Numbered from the stretch's first letter, positions 26,784 through 36,087 are shown. The stretch: 64,000 bases of DNA from Flavobacteriaceae bacterium CG2_30_31_66 (GCA_001873065.1 MNYM01000049.1:1-64000), one strand, 5' to 3'. Numbers and translations: made by a program. Notes: generated by a model not told the origin, from the letters alone.

Positions 26784-26892
26784 AAGAAAATTGATAATTT
26801 TTTCGATTTTAGTTTCAAAATGTTTTTGAGTTTTGCTTTGTATCGTATGTTTATTTTCAATAGTGTTATTAAAAATCTTTTACAAAAAAAAA

Positions 26893-27672
26893 TCAAGACC
26901 TCACAGCTCCCAAAGCATAAAGTTGCTCTAAATTTGGGGTTTCACTTCCTCCAGCAGGTTCTAAAGTGATACCAAATGCTTCTGAATTATTCGAATTTTT
27001 TATTGTGAAAATCTTATTAGCATCCGCACTGAAATTGTCTAAAGTTCCCAAACTTGTCGGAGTTAAAGGGGTCACTTTTAGTGACCATATTTGATAAACT
27101 TTTCCTTTAGGAGGTGTTGGCAAACCTTTGGCATCCAAATAAATATTTTTGGTTTTTTTATCCCAATACACTTTTGCATAGGAACTGGGAGAGGCATTTT
27201 GTCCTGCTAATGGTACAGAAATAATGTCTTTATCTCTAAAAATTTCAAGCAATTTTTCTGTTTGAGACAAACTATTTTTTACCCTGTCAATTTGCTCTTC
27301 TAATTGTTGTTTTTCGCCGGCAACCATTGTGGTTGATTGTTTGTTTTGAAAATTAGTATACACAAGAACACCCCCCAAAATAAAAGCGGCAACCCAACCT
27401 GAATACGTCCAAAAATTTTTTTTCGGTTTTTGCATTGGAATAACTTTTGGTTCGTTTGAAATCTTCTTTTTGATAGCGTCAAATGAATAAGAATCTCCTT
27501 GATTTGTGGCAGCAGTGAGTAGTACAATTGCTTTTTCGATGGCAATTACTTCAGCCATCAATTCTGGATATTTTTGAATTGCATCATGCACTTCTTCGTT
27601 TTCTTTTTCAGAAAGCGAACCTGCAACGTACAGTTCTAATATTCCAGATGCTATGTATTCTTTTATGTTCAT
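26893..27672 (-). CDS. Anti-sigma factor, RskA family
   Basis: 259 aa. The cytosolic N-terminus (residues 1-85: MNIKEYIASGILELYVAGSL, then an anti-sigma zinc-finger-like helical region without the cysteines) is followed by one transmembrane helix (about 98-115, WVAAFILGGVLVY), a coiled segment (EKQQLEEQIDRVKNSL) and a periplasmic RskA domain (YAKVYWDKKTKNIYLDAKGLP, PPKGKVYQIWSL). It should hold the sigma factor encoded 2 nt upstream and release it on an envelope signal. Start at the ATG 27672; the longer frame reads back into the sigma gene. Confidence 0.9.
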   Translation of the reverse strand: MNIKEYIASGILELYVAGSLSEKENEEVHDAIQKYPELMAEVIAIEKAIVLLTAATNQGDSYSFDAIKKKISNEPKVIPMQKPKKNFWTYSGWVAAFILGGVLVYTNFQNKQSTTMVAGEKQQLEEQIDRVKNSLSQTEKLLEIFRDKDIISVPLAGQNASPSSYAKVYWDKKTKNIYLDAKGLPTPPKGKVYQIWSLKVTPLTPTSLGTLDNFSADANKIFTIKNSNNSEAFGITLEPAGGSETPNLEQLYALGAVRS

Positions 27673-27674
27673 TT

Positions 27675-28208
27675 TTACAATCCTAGTATTGAACGCAATT
27701 GTCCAACACATATTTTATTTTTAGTTTTTATGGTGCCCAAAGGCATGTTCAACTCTTCGGAAGCTTCAACTTGTGTAAATCCTCTGAAATACAACAATTC
27801 AATTAATGATTTGCAGGTTTCCCCCAATTTATAAACAATATCTTTTAAACCAATTGCATTTGTGCTACTGTTTAAATCATCATGTGTTTCAAGAATATCT
27901 ACGAAAAAATCAGTAGTTTGGTTTTGTTTTGATTGTTTAAAATTTTTGGATCGAGTGTGGTCAATAGCTGCATTTCGTGCAATATTTAATAACCATGTAA
28001 AAAATCGTCCTTTGCTTGGTGAGTAAGAAGCAGCATTGTTCCATGCTTTTAAAAAAACGTCTTGAGTAATTTCTTCTGTCACCTCAGGATTTTTTACAAT
28101 CGTATTTATAACACCTGCAATACTTTTACAATAAGCATTGTAAAGTTTTTCATAGGCTTGCACATCTTTTTGCTGAAACTGTAAAATTAAAAGCTCTTGA
28201 TTTATCAT
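27675..28208 (-). CDS. ECF RNA polymerase sigma factor
   Basis: 177 aa. Region 2 shows ELLILQFQQKDVQAYEKLYNAY, EEITQDVFLKAWNNAASYSPSKGRFFTWLLNIARNAAIDHTRSK; region 4 shows LIELLYFRGFTQVEASEELNMPLGTIKTK, the helix-turn-helix for the -35 element. It is followed after 2 nt by its anti-sigma gene and preceded after 38 nt by the caspase-like gene, all on the minus strand. A 10-bp hairpin (28192-28221) carries the start codon in its loop, which hints at regulated translation or an operator over the start. Confidence 0.93.
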   Translation of the reverse strand: MINQELLILQFQQKDVQAYEKLYNAYCKSIAGVINTIVKNPEVTEEITQDVFLKAWNNAASYSPSKGRFFTWLLNIARNAAIDHTRSKNFKQSKQNQTTDFFVDILETHDDLNSSTNAIGLKDIVYKLGETCKSLIELLYFRGFTQVEASEELNMPLGTIKTKNKICVGQLRSILGL

Positions 28209-28221
28209 AATATCAAGAGCT
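28192..28221 (-). promoter_or_regulatory. Hairpin with the sigma factor start codon in its loop
   Basis: agctcttgat (28192-28201) pairs perfectly with atcaagagct (28212-28221). The 10-nt loop holds the minus-strand ATG (28208-28206) of the ECF sigma gene in its middle. In mRNA both arms flank the start codon; as DNA it is a 10-10-10 palindrome that a dimeric regulator could bind. Confidence 0.7.
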
Positions 28222-28246
28222 AAAATAGTAAAAAAAAATAGTTTGG

Positions 28247-31200
28247 CTAGTTTCTTTTGATAAAAATAAAATCTCCTCCTTCATCACCAGTATTTGCAAT
28301 TGGTGCATATTGTGGTTGATTTTCTCCAGTTGTGTTATTGATTACTGGATCTTCAATCATATTGAATAATTGTCCTGCTGAAATGTAAGTATCAGTATTG
28401 TCTTTTAATTTTTTCAAAAGATATTTCATAAATACACTTTCATTAGGAACTGTCGTTAAAGTTCCACTGGTGATAGCTTTTCTACTTGGCAACTCATATT
28501 TTTTCTGAACTGCTTTTGTAGCTTCTTTAAAATCTCGATTTCTAACTAAAATACTTCCACTAAAACAAGCATCTGCAATCAACAAAGTGTGTCTTGAATT
28601 AATGGCTTTTATATAAGAAACAATACTGGTATTTAAAATTACATTTCCTTCAAATTCCATTTCAGCATCCGAAGGCATCCAATAACCTTTTTCACTGGCT
28701 TTGTCATAGTTTCCATGTCCTGCGTAAAAAATGACTAAATTATCATTTTTGGTAATTTTATTTTTTAAATTATAAAATTCCCTAATAATTTCGTTTTCTT
28801 TCGCATTTTTTAGGACACTAACATTTTGTTTGTCAAAATTATAGTAAGTAACCAAAATATCAGCCAAAGCTTGAGCATCTTTAGTTGGTTCTCCATTTAA
28901 ACTTTGGATGGTTTTATCTTGATATTCACTAACACCAATTATCAATGCATAATACTTTCCGAAGCCAATATCTAAATTTTCTTTTTTGTCAACATTGGTA
29001 ATATCAGCATCTATGATTTCTGGAGAATTTCGTTTGATAACAAAACTTTTTGTTGAGGACGCTTGTTTTAAATCAGTTGCTTTTACAATCAAATCGTTTT
29101 TTCCATATCCTAATGGCACACTAACAAAGAAAGTTCCATCTTCAGAAACACTTGCTTCTTTGCCATTAACAGTGATTTCGAAAATGCCATCTGCATCAGT
29201 TGCTTTTCCTTTTACTGTAATTGATTTGGCTTCCACAATTTTAAATCCTCTTACTTCTTCAACAATTGGTTCCGTAATGACAATTACTGGAGGATTGTTA
29301 TAGCTGTCAGTTTGGTATTTAATATCTAAATATTCTGCGCCAATTTTTCGATCAAAATAAATGGTGTATCCAAATTTATTGTCAAAAAATCGTTCAAAAG
29401 GAGTTTCGCTCACATACGTATTGTTGATGTAAAAACGAATTAATGAACCTGATTTTACAATTTTTATGACATTTAAAGCATTAGTTCCTGTTTTGATTAC
29501 GGATGAAAATGTGAGTGGAATGATTTCTTTATAGACATCATTATCAAATTTTCGGAATTTATAATTTCCATTTCCTGACAACAAAAAGCTGAATTCGTTT
29601 GAAGAATTTTTTCTGCCAAAAGTAATTCCATACCAACCTGTAGAGGTGTTTTCTTCGCGAATAGCAGATTCTATAATAAAGTCTTTGCTATCATCAATAG
29701 CCACATCTTTACTGATAAAAATTCCACCCTCTTTTTTTCTATGCATTATCAGTTTTCCTCCTGTAAGTTCTGTAGAATAATCGTCAGCATTCTCTAAATT
29801 CCAACTATTTGTGTTTGAAGAAAAATCATCGTATAAAGGAATTTTTAAAGCATCATTATTTACAATTATATTGTTGGTATTTTCTTTAATACCTTTGATG
29901 CTCAAATAATCAACTGAAATTTTTTGTTTGTAATAAACACCATAACCAATTTCATTTCCATAAAATTTTTCATAATCAATTTTGGTAATATAAGTATTAT
30001 TGATATAAAACTTATAATATTCACCTTCTCTTTTGATTTTTATAGTATTTTCACCTCCAACGCCCTCTTTTAAATAGGTGGTTTTCGTCCATTTGATGAT
30101 GTCTTCATTAACGTTATTAACAACTTTATTTACTTTATAATAACCATTTGTCGTAATCAAAAATTGAAAATAATTAGAATTTTTTTTGCCCCATAATATT
30201 CCAAAGGGTAAATTTGTTTCTCCTGAAACGTGTTGAAACTTGGTTTCTATTTCAAAATCTTTATTGCTGTCAAATTCTCTTGTGATATGACTTAACCGTC
30301 CCTTTTCATTTAATTTATGATTTAAATAATATTTTCCATTACTAATATTAAAGTCGTATTCGTCAGCATAATTAGTATTCCAATTATTTCCGTTTGAAGA
30401 AAAATCATCAAATAAAATACTCTCACCAATGTTATTATTGATATTATTATTCGTGTCGATATAATTATTATTTTTTGAGCCAATATACCTCATGCTCAAA
30501 TAAGTTATAGAAATTTTTTGACGACCATAAACAATAAACCCAGTTCTTTCACCATAAAAAGTAGGAGCGTATTGCGTATGAACCAAAGCACTATTGATAT
30601 AGTAGTTCATCGCATTTCCTTTTTTCTCAACTTTTAAATAGTTGTATTGGTTGTTGCCTGTTTTGATTTGGCTTGCAGTTGTCCAACCTTTTATAGCTGT
30701 AGATGAACCATTTGATGTTTGTTGAATATAAAACATTCCATTTCCAGAAATGAAAAACTCATTTTGATTGTCATTGTCTTTTCTGCCAAAAATAAGTCCA
30801 TAACCTCTGTCTTGAACACCAATCATTTTTAAAAAAGAACCTTCAATATAAAAATCTCTGTTGGTGTCAATTCTTTTTTCATAGGTGGTATTCCAGCCAC
30901 CATCATCTCTTTTATGGTCAAAATCGTATCCCCCATTTTTAATTTCTAAAGTAACATCATTGTTGTTTTGAGTTGCCCAATTGTTATTGTTATCATCAAA
31001 ACCATCGAACAAAATAGTTTCTCCTGAAGTGATGTTTTTATTGATTATTGAGGATGTTTTGGTAACTCTAATATAATCAACTGAAATCTTTTGGTTTCTG
31101 TAGAGTTGGAAGGCTAATTTTTTTCCAACTATTGATTTATGAGTAGTTGTGTAAACATAGGTTCCATTGATATAAAAAGTAACTGTTTTTCCTTTTTTAG

Positions 31201-31663
31201 TAATTTTAAGAACATTTGTTCCATAATTTCCTGTTTTCAAGGCAGTTGATGCTACCCAAGCTTGTAGCGTAGAATAAGTTCCGCTTACGGATTCTGCCAC
31301 TCTATAATAACCGTTTGCAGTGATTCCAAATTCTTTGTAGTTATTTTCATCTTTATAATCGTATAAAAATGAAATTCCATAATCTTGAACTCCAGAAATT
31401 TTTTGAATAGAAGTTTCTATTTCAAAATCGTCACTATCTGAAAGTGAAAAATCGGCTGTTGAAACTTTCCAAGATTCTGTTGTTCTTTTGTGTTCAAAAT
31501 AATAGCGACCATTGTAAACGCTAAGTTCACGAGTGTCATTATTGCCTGTTGGCCAATTATTAGTGTTATTAAATTCTTCTTGGTAAACGTAAGTACTTTG
31601 ACTAAATCCAAGAAACGATAATACAAGGAAAAAAAATACTATGTTGTTTTTTAGGATTTTCAT
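28247..31663 (-). CDS. Secreted caspase-like (C14) protease with four beta-sandwich-like repeats
   Basis: 1138 aa. Signal peptide at 1-21 (ending LGFSQS). Four repeats of about 190 aa follow (near 22-205, 214-395, 414-595 and 609-785). Each opens with FDGF/DDF-S-N-x-N-W and ends YG-x-KISV-x-YL-like, resembling jelly-roll or LamG-type sugar-binding domains. An Ig-like domain (about 788-890, PPVIVITEP, VKGKATDADGIFEITVNG) leads to a caspase p20 domain (about 905-1130) with catalytic H983 in FYAGHGNY and C1033 in LIADACFSGS. Such enzymes usually cut after Arg or Lys. The papain-like gene lies 11 nt upstream, and the sigma/anti-sigma pair lies downstream, all co-directional. The C-terminus EGGDFIFIKRN is not a recognisable secretion tag. 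Confidence 0.88.
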   Translation of the reverse strand: MKILKNNIVFFFLVLSFLGFSQSTYVYQEEFNNTNNWPTGNNDTRELSVYNGRYYFEHKRTTESWKVSTADFSLSDSDDFEIETSIQKISGVQDYGISFLYDYKDENNYKEFGITANGYYRVAESVSGTYSTLQAWVASTALKTGNYGTNVLKITKKGKTVTFYINGTYVYTTTHKSIVGKKLAFQLYRNQKISVDYIRVTKTSSIINKNITSGETILFDGFDDNNNNWATQNNNDVTLEIKNGGYDFDHKRDDGGWNTTYEKRIDTNRDFYIEGSFLKMIGVQDRGYGLIFGRKDNDNQNEFFISGNGMFYIQQTSNGSSTAIKGWTTASQIKTGNNQYNYLKVEKKGNAMNYYINSALVHTQYAPTFYGERTGFIVYGRQKISITYLSMRYIGSKNNNYIDTNNNINNNIGESILFDDFSSNGNNWNTNYADEYDFNISNGKYYLNHKLNEKGRLSHITREFDSNKDFEIETKFQHVSGETNLPFGILWGKKNSNYFQFLITTNGYYKVNKVVNNVNEDIIKWTKTTYLKEGVGGENTIKIKREGEYYKFYINNTYITKIDYEKFYGNEIGYGVYYKQKISVDYLSIKGIKENTNNIIVNNDALKIPLYDDFSSNTNSWNLENADDYSTELTGGKLIMHRKKEGGIFISKDVAIDDSKDFIIESAIREENTSTGWYGITFGRKNSSNEFSFLLSGNGNYKFRKFDNDVYKEIIPLTFSSVIKTGTNALNVIKIVKSGSLIRFYINNTYVSETPFERFFDNKFGYTIYFDRKIGAEYLDIKYQTDSYNNPPVIVITEPIVEEVRGFKIVEAKSITVKGKATDADGIFEITVNGKEASVSEDGTFFVSVPLGYGKNDLIVKATDLKQASSTKSFVIKRNSPEIIDADITNVDKKENLDIGFGKYYALIIGVSEYQDKTIQSLNGEPTKDAQALADILVTYYNFDKQNVSVLKNAKENEIIREFYNLKNKITKNDNLVIFYAGHGNYDKASEKGYWMPSDAEMEFEGNVILNTSIVSYIKAINSRHTLLIADACFSGSILVRNRDFKEATKAVQKKYELPSRKAITSGTLTTVPNESVFMKYLLKKLKDNTDTYISAGQLFNMIEDPVINNTTGENQPQYAPIANTGDEGGDFIFIKRN

Positions 31664-31674
31664 GAGTGTTTATT

Positions 31675-33129
31675 TTATTTGTGATTCATTTCAATAAAAA
31701 TAGGGACAACCTTTTCAACATTGCTTTTTGAATTGGCATCAAAAGCAATTTTATTACTACTGAAAGTTACATCAGTTCCTTTAAAAATGCTTGAAGACAA
31801 AGCGCCTTTTATATTGGATACAAAATCTCCAGAACTTGTTCTTGCTTTGCTTACAATATCATCAATATTTAGTTTGTCTTTGCTATATAAAACACACAAA
31901 ATATCTCTTCCAGGATTATTATCAAATTCTATAAAATAATCCTCATTTGGTATTGCAATTTCACTATCAACATAATTGAAATAATCAGAGAAATTATCAA
32001 AAGGATACAATTTGTTCACTGATTTATCAGCAGAGCCAAAACCAATTAAATATACATATCCTCGTTGTTTGGTTTTTAAATAAATACGAAATTGTGTTCC
32101 AGAAGTGTAAGTATTATTAACTCTATATGTAGTATTTGTCGCTTTCACAATATTGAAATTTCTTGTTGCACCATCAGCTAATTTTATTGGCATATCTTCT
32201 CCTGTGTCTAGTTTCAAGGTCAATTCACCTCCTAATTTATTGTTAATAACTGTATTGATGTTTACATTAATAATAGTATTGTTATTAATATTATTATCAT
32301 CTCTTTTATCAATCAACACATACGCAGTTTTTATTTGACGTTCAAAATCTGCATAACGAATCCAGAAGAAACCATTGTTTCCAAAATTAGTTCCCCAAGA
32401 ATTCATGATTTCAAAAGCACCACCAGCTTTATTGTCATCATAACCAACAACTACCATTGCATGTCCATTAGTTCCTGTATTTGGAATCCAAACTTTGTTG
32501 GCATCTAACATCAAACTGTTGTATTGAAACAATCCAATAACCACAGGGTTTTTCTCAGAAATGGCTTTTTTTACTTTTCCAACTAAATTTACTGGATTAT
32601 CCCATCTTGCTAATCGCTCATACGTTATTATTTTATGATTACTAGCAGAGGACAATACATACGATGAAGGTGAAGTAGTACAAGATTGATCAGTATAAGG
32701 AAATTCATTCATTTTTGCGGCACCATTCATATTTAAAACTTTCATAGCATTTTCAATGTAAGCACCTTCACAATTATTGTTTACACGAATTTGATTGTAA
32801 ACAAAAGAAGGTGAATAGGTATTTTGATTGATCATAGCTGTGTTATATTGCCAATTATTTTTTACGGCATTTGCAATTGTTCTTGCACCAAAAGCACTTG
32901 CCCACCCAACACACGAACCTTGTCTTCCTTGACTTTGTGGAGTTGGAGCATAACCTTTAATGCTAAAAGAACTTGGCAAAGCAGTAAAACTTCTGGTAAC
33001 TAATGGAACAGATTGTGGCAAATCTTCATATAATTTTTGGTCAAACTTTAGTCCTGTGCCAAAATTGTCTTGAGAAAATGCGCTTATTGAAATAAACAAA
33101 CTGCAAAGTAAAATTGATATTTTTTTCAT
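31675..33129 (-). CDS. Secreted papain-like (C1) cysteine protease with DUF4384-like tail
   Basis: 484 aa. The ATG at 33129 starts a signal peptide (1-20, ending SAFSQ). The peptidase domain carries the expected residues: C73 in QGRQGSCVGWASAF, H223 in NGHAMVVVGYDD, and N243 in MNSWGTNFGNNGFFWI. A DUF4384-like region follows (about 330-425, YRVNNTYTSGTQFRIYLKTKQRGYVYLIGF), then a C-terminal part ending VPIFIEMNHK. A short N-rich linker (NNINNNTIINVNINT) joins them. It is the first gene of the minus-strand unit that continues with the caspase-like protease, sigma factor and anti-sigma factor. A terminator of the previous unit lies about 50 nt upstream of its start. Confidence 0.88.
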   Translation of the reverse strand: MKKISILLCSLFISISAFSQDNFGTGLKFDQKLYEDLPQSVPLVTRSFTALPSSFSIKGYAPTPQSQGRQGSCVGWASAFGARTIANAVKNNWQYNTAMINQNTYSPSFVYNQIRVNNNCEGAYIENAMKVLNMNGAAKMNEFPYTDQSCTTSPSSYVLSSASNHKIITYERLARWDNPVNLVGKVKKAISEKNPVVIGLFQYNSLMLDANKVWIPNTGTNGHAMVVVGYDDNKAGGAFEIMNSWGTNFGNNGFFWIRYADFERQIKTAYVLIDKRDDNNINNNTIINVNINTVINNKLGGELTLKLDTGEDMPIKLADGATRNFNIVKATNTTYRVNNTYTSGTQFRIYLKTKQRGYVYLIGFGSADKSVNKLYPFDNFSDYFNYVDSEIAIPNEDYFIEFDNNPGRDILCVLYSKDKLNIDDIVSKARTSSGDFVSNIKGALSSSIFKGTDVTFSSNKIAFDANSKSNVEKVVPIFIEMNHK

Positions 33130-33177
33130 GGTCGGCGTTTTTAAAATGAGATTAAGCAAAAATCGCCATAAATATAT

Positions 33178-33204
33178 AAAAAAAAATACGTCATTTGACG
33201 TATT
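33178..33204 (-). terminator. Terminator ahead of the protease unit
   Basis: aatacgtca (33185-33193) and tgacgtatt (33196-33204) form a perfect 9-bp stem; on the minus strand a run of nine T follows. It should end transcription of the yggS-exonuclease unit, so the protease unit needs its own promoter between about 33130 and 33180. The same palindrome could also bind a regulator. Confidence 0.65.
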
Positions 33205-33287
33205 CGTAAAATTTATAGATAGTATATGAATTATAATCAACTGAAAATTAAAATTATAGTATAAATGTCAGTAAAAATCACAATTTT

Positions 33288-34367
33288 TTAATAACGCACA
33301 ATTTTCAATACCTTATTCTTTTTTAAATAGTTTTTTACTAAGTGTTTTGCCAATTTTCTATTATCAATTGGGGTTACTAATTTTCTAATAATTGACAAAT
33401 CATTTTCTTGAAACGCCAAATTTGTGTGCCCAAAACCAACGATTTCATTATTTTCAACCAAAACAATTCCATGTTCTTGCAATTGTCTTCCTTTGTCAAT
33501 AATCAAAAAATCGGGATGATTGAAATTTTCTTCAACAATCAAGAATTTCTTTTTGAAATTGTATTTTGGAGACAATTTGTCCAATTCCAAATAATATTTT
33601 AGTTTAATGAAAAGCTCATTTCCAAAAATATCAAATGAAATCGAATTTGCATGGATTTGGATTTTCAATGCCCGTTTTGAAGTTTTCATTAACACGCGAT
33701 TTAATTCAGATTTCATGTTTTTATGTCTGCCAATATAAATCACGGTTCCTTTTTCATCATGAATATAAAAAACACCCAAAGATTCAGGTATTTCTTCAAT
33801 CATTTTTTTCAGTTTTTCTTTTTCAAATTTTTTATCAAAGTATTTGATGGCTTTTTTAATGATGGTTTTTTGAGTATCTTTTTCAAGCAAAATTTTGAAC
33901 AAATGAACGGTTGCCAAAGCGTCTCCAGAAGCTCTGTGTCTATTTGACATCGGAATTCCCAGAGATTTTGTCAGTTTTCCAAGGCTATACGAATTTTCTT
34001 CTTTAATCAACTCTTGACTCAACTCAACCGTACACAACGTATTTCGTTGAAAATTATATCCCAGTCTGTCAAACTCTGTTTTTAGGATTCGGTAATCAAA
34101 ACTTGCATTGTGAGCAACAATTGTACAATTTTCTGTAATTTCAATAATTCTTTTTGCAACCTCAAAAAATTTTGGTGCATTTCGCAACATAGCGTTATTG
34201 ATACCTGTCAATCTTACGACAAATTCTTGAATGTCTTTTTCTGGGTTTACAAGTGAAATAAATTGATCAACAACTGTTTGTCCGTCAAATTTATAAATGG
34301 CAATTTCAGTGATTCCTTCTTCATTGAATTTTCCGCCAGTGGTTTCAATATCTACGATTGCGTACAA
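33288..34367 (-). CDS. DEDDh exonuclease with GIY-YIG-like C-terminal domain
   Basis: About 359 aa. The N-terminal half is a DnaQ-type 3'-5' exonuclease: AIVDIETTGG, the LTGIN region, AHNASFDYRIL, and HRASGDALATVHLF supply the acidic residues and histidine. The second part shows LGVFYIHDEKGTVIYIGRHKN, a UvrC/Cho-like GIY-YIG domain, suggesting a DNA-repair nuclease. I place the start at a TTG (34367) giving MYAIVDIETTGG, as in relatives; no ATG is available. A longer TTG frame (34433) would overlap yggS by 41 nt. It follows yggS on the same strand. Confidence 0.82.
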   Translation of the reverse strand: MYAIVDIETTGGKFNEEGITEIAIYKFDGQTVVDQFISLVNPEKDIQEFVVRLTGINNAMLRNAPKFFEVAKRIIEITENCTIVAHNASFDYRILKTEFDRLGYNFQRNTLCTVELSQELIKEENSYSLGKLTKSLGIPMSNRHRASGDALATVHLFKILLEKDTQKTIIKKAIKYFDKKFEKEKLKKMIEEIPESLGVFYIHDEKGTVIYIGRHKNMKSELNRVLMKTSKRALKIQIHANSISFDIFGNELFIKLKYYLELDKLSPKYNFKKKFLIVEENFNHPDFLIIDKGRQLQEHGIVLVENNEIVGFGHTNLAFQENDLSIIRKLVTPIDNRKLAKHLVKNYLKKNKVLKIVRY

Positions 34368-34392
34368 TTTCTTTTTCTTTAATGCGCCAAAT

Positions 34393-35052
34393 TTAGAGAA
34401 TATAATTTCGTTGACCAAATATGGCACTTCCAACGCGAATCATAGTACTGCCATTTTCGATAGCAATTTCATAATCTCCACTCATTCCCATGGATAAAAT
34501 TTTGAAAGATGGATGCGTGTTTTTTAATTCTTCAAACAACTTTTTTAGTGATGCAAATTCGGTTGAAATTTGTTGTTTGTCCTCTGTAAATGTTGCCATT
34601 CCCATCAATCCAACAATTGAGATATTTTTAAGTTTCGTTAATTCTTCGGAAAATAAAATGCCATAAATCTCGTCAAAAGGCAATCCAAATTTGGTTTCTT
34701 CATTGGCAATTTCTGCTTGCAGTAAACATTTTATAATTCGATTATTTTTTAAAGCTTGCTTATTGATTTCTTGTAAAGTTTTAAAACTGTCAACGCCATG
34801 AATCAAATCCACAAAATGCGCCATATATTTCACTTTGTTGCTTTGCAAATGCCCTATCATGTGCCACTGGATATCTTTGGGCAAAGCATCGTATTTTTCA
34901 ATCATTTCTTGCACTTTATTTTCTCCAAAAACTCGTTGACCAGCATTATAGGCTTCTTGCAAATCTGAAATCGGTTTTGTTTTAGAAACAGCAACTAAGG
35001 TCACATGTTTAGGAATACTTTTCTTAAAATTAACTATATTTTCTTTTATCAT
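34393..35052 (-). CDS. YggS family PLP homeostasis protein
   Basis: 219 aa. A single-domain alanine-racemase-like PLP-binding protein without known catalysis, needed for vitamin B6 homeostasis. The PLP lysine is in LVAVSKTKPISDL; GENKVQEM, WHMIGHLQSNKVKY, and the phosphate-binding SMGMSGDYEIAIENGSTMIR are typical. Upstream spacer carries short direct repeats (agtttaaaagtt twice). serA lies 81 nt upstream on the same strand. Confidence 0.93.
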   Translation of the reverse strand: MIKENIVNFKKSIPKHVTLVAVSKTKPISDLQEAYNAGQRVFGENKVQEMIEKYDALPKDIQWHMIGHLQSNKVKYMAHFVDLIHGVDSFKTLQEINKQALKNNRIIKCLLQAEIANEETKFGLPFDEIYGILFSEELTKLKNISIVGLMGMATFTEDKQQISTEFASLKKLFEELKNTHPSFKILSMGMSGDYEIAIENGSTMIRVGSAIFGQRNYIL

Positions 35053-35133
35053 AAATTGAGTTTAAAAGTTTATAAGTTTCAAGTTTAAAAGTTCATAGTT
35101 AATTGCCAAAAGCCACCAACCAAAAACCATTAA

Positions 35134-36087
35134 CTAATTTGCAAACAAATCAATAATTTGTGTCGCCAATGCTATTCCAATTCTTTCTTGTACTTCTAAA
35201 GTTTCGCCTCCAATATGCGGACTTAAAGAAACTTCAGGATTCATCAAAATTTGAATTTCAGGAGTTGGTTCGCTTTCAAAAACGTCTAAGCCTGCAAATT
35301 GCACTTTGCCACTTTCAATAGCATTAATCAAATCTACTTCGTTCAAAACGCCACCTCTTGCAGTATTAATGATACCAACACCATTTTTCATTTTAGCAAA
35401 TTCTTTGGCTGTCAATGTATATTCCTCTCGTGCAGGAAGGTGCAAAGAGATAAAATCAGCCGTTGTTAAAAGTGTTTCTAAAGGTTGCGTTTCAATAGAA
35501 AACATCATTTTTTCCTGATTAAAAAAACTCAATTCAATAGTAGCTTTTTTTATTTCAGTATCAGAAGCTATCACATTCATACCTAAACCTATCGCAATTT
35601 TTGCAACTTCCTGACCAATACTTCCAAAACCAATAATTCCCAATGTTTTCTCTCTCAATTCAATTCCTTGCGAAAATGCTTTTTTCAATTCATTGAAATG
35701 CGTATCGCCTTCTAAAGGCATTTCTCTGTTGGATGCGTGAAGAAAACGTGCCATTCCAAAAAGATGTGCAAACACCAATTCTGCCACAGCATTTGAAGAT
35801 GCGTCCGGGGTGTTAATAACATGCAATCCATGATCAATGGCAAATTCAACATCGATATTCTCCATACCAATACCACCTTTTCCAATCAATTTCAAACTGG
35901 GGCAAGCCTCGATCAATTCTTGCGAAACTTGGGTGGTACTTCTTACCAAAAGCACATCAATTTGTTCTTCATTGATAAATTTTTTTAATTGATTTTGAGC
36001 AACTTTCGTAATAATTACGGAAAATCCATTTTTTTCTAACATGGCAATTCCGCTTTTTGAAATGCCATCATTTGCTAATATTTTCAT
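35134..36087 (-). CDS. serA: D-3-phosphoglycerate dehydrogenase (D-2-hydroxyacid dehydrogenase)
   Basis: 317 aa, without the ACT regulatory domain of longer SerA proteins. It oxidises 3-phosphoglycerate as the first step to serine. NAD-binding GFGSIGQEVAKIAIGLG with D at the end of the next strand, the arginine in LVRSTTQVSQEL, NTARGGVLNEVDL, and the catalytic histidine in SPHIGGET are visible. Its neighbour serC supports the assignment over other hydroxyacid dehydrogenases. Confidence 0.88.
   Translation of the reverse strand: MKILANDGISKSGIAMLEKNGFSVIITKVAQNQLKKFINEEQIDVLLVRSTTQVSQELIEACPSLKLIGKGGIGMENIDVEFAIDHGLHVINTPDASSNAVAELVFAHLFGMARFLHASNREMPLEGDTHFNELKKAFSQGIELREKTLGIIGFGSIGQEVAKIAIGLGMNVIASDTEIKKATIELSFFNQEKMMFSIETQPLETLLTTADFISLHLPAREEYTLTAKEFAKMKNGVGIINTARGGVLNEVDLINAIESGKVQFAGLDVFESEPTPEIQILMNPEVSLSPHIGGETLEVQERIGIALATQIIDLFAN

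Noticed and set aside
28986..29303. Open frame on the plus strand inside the caspase-like gene
   Set aside because: Antisense to well-supported Ig-like and linker coding sequence; no recognisable protein features.
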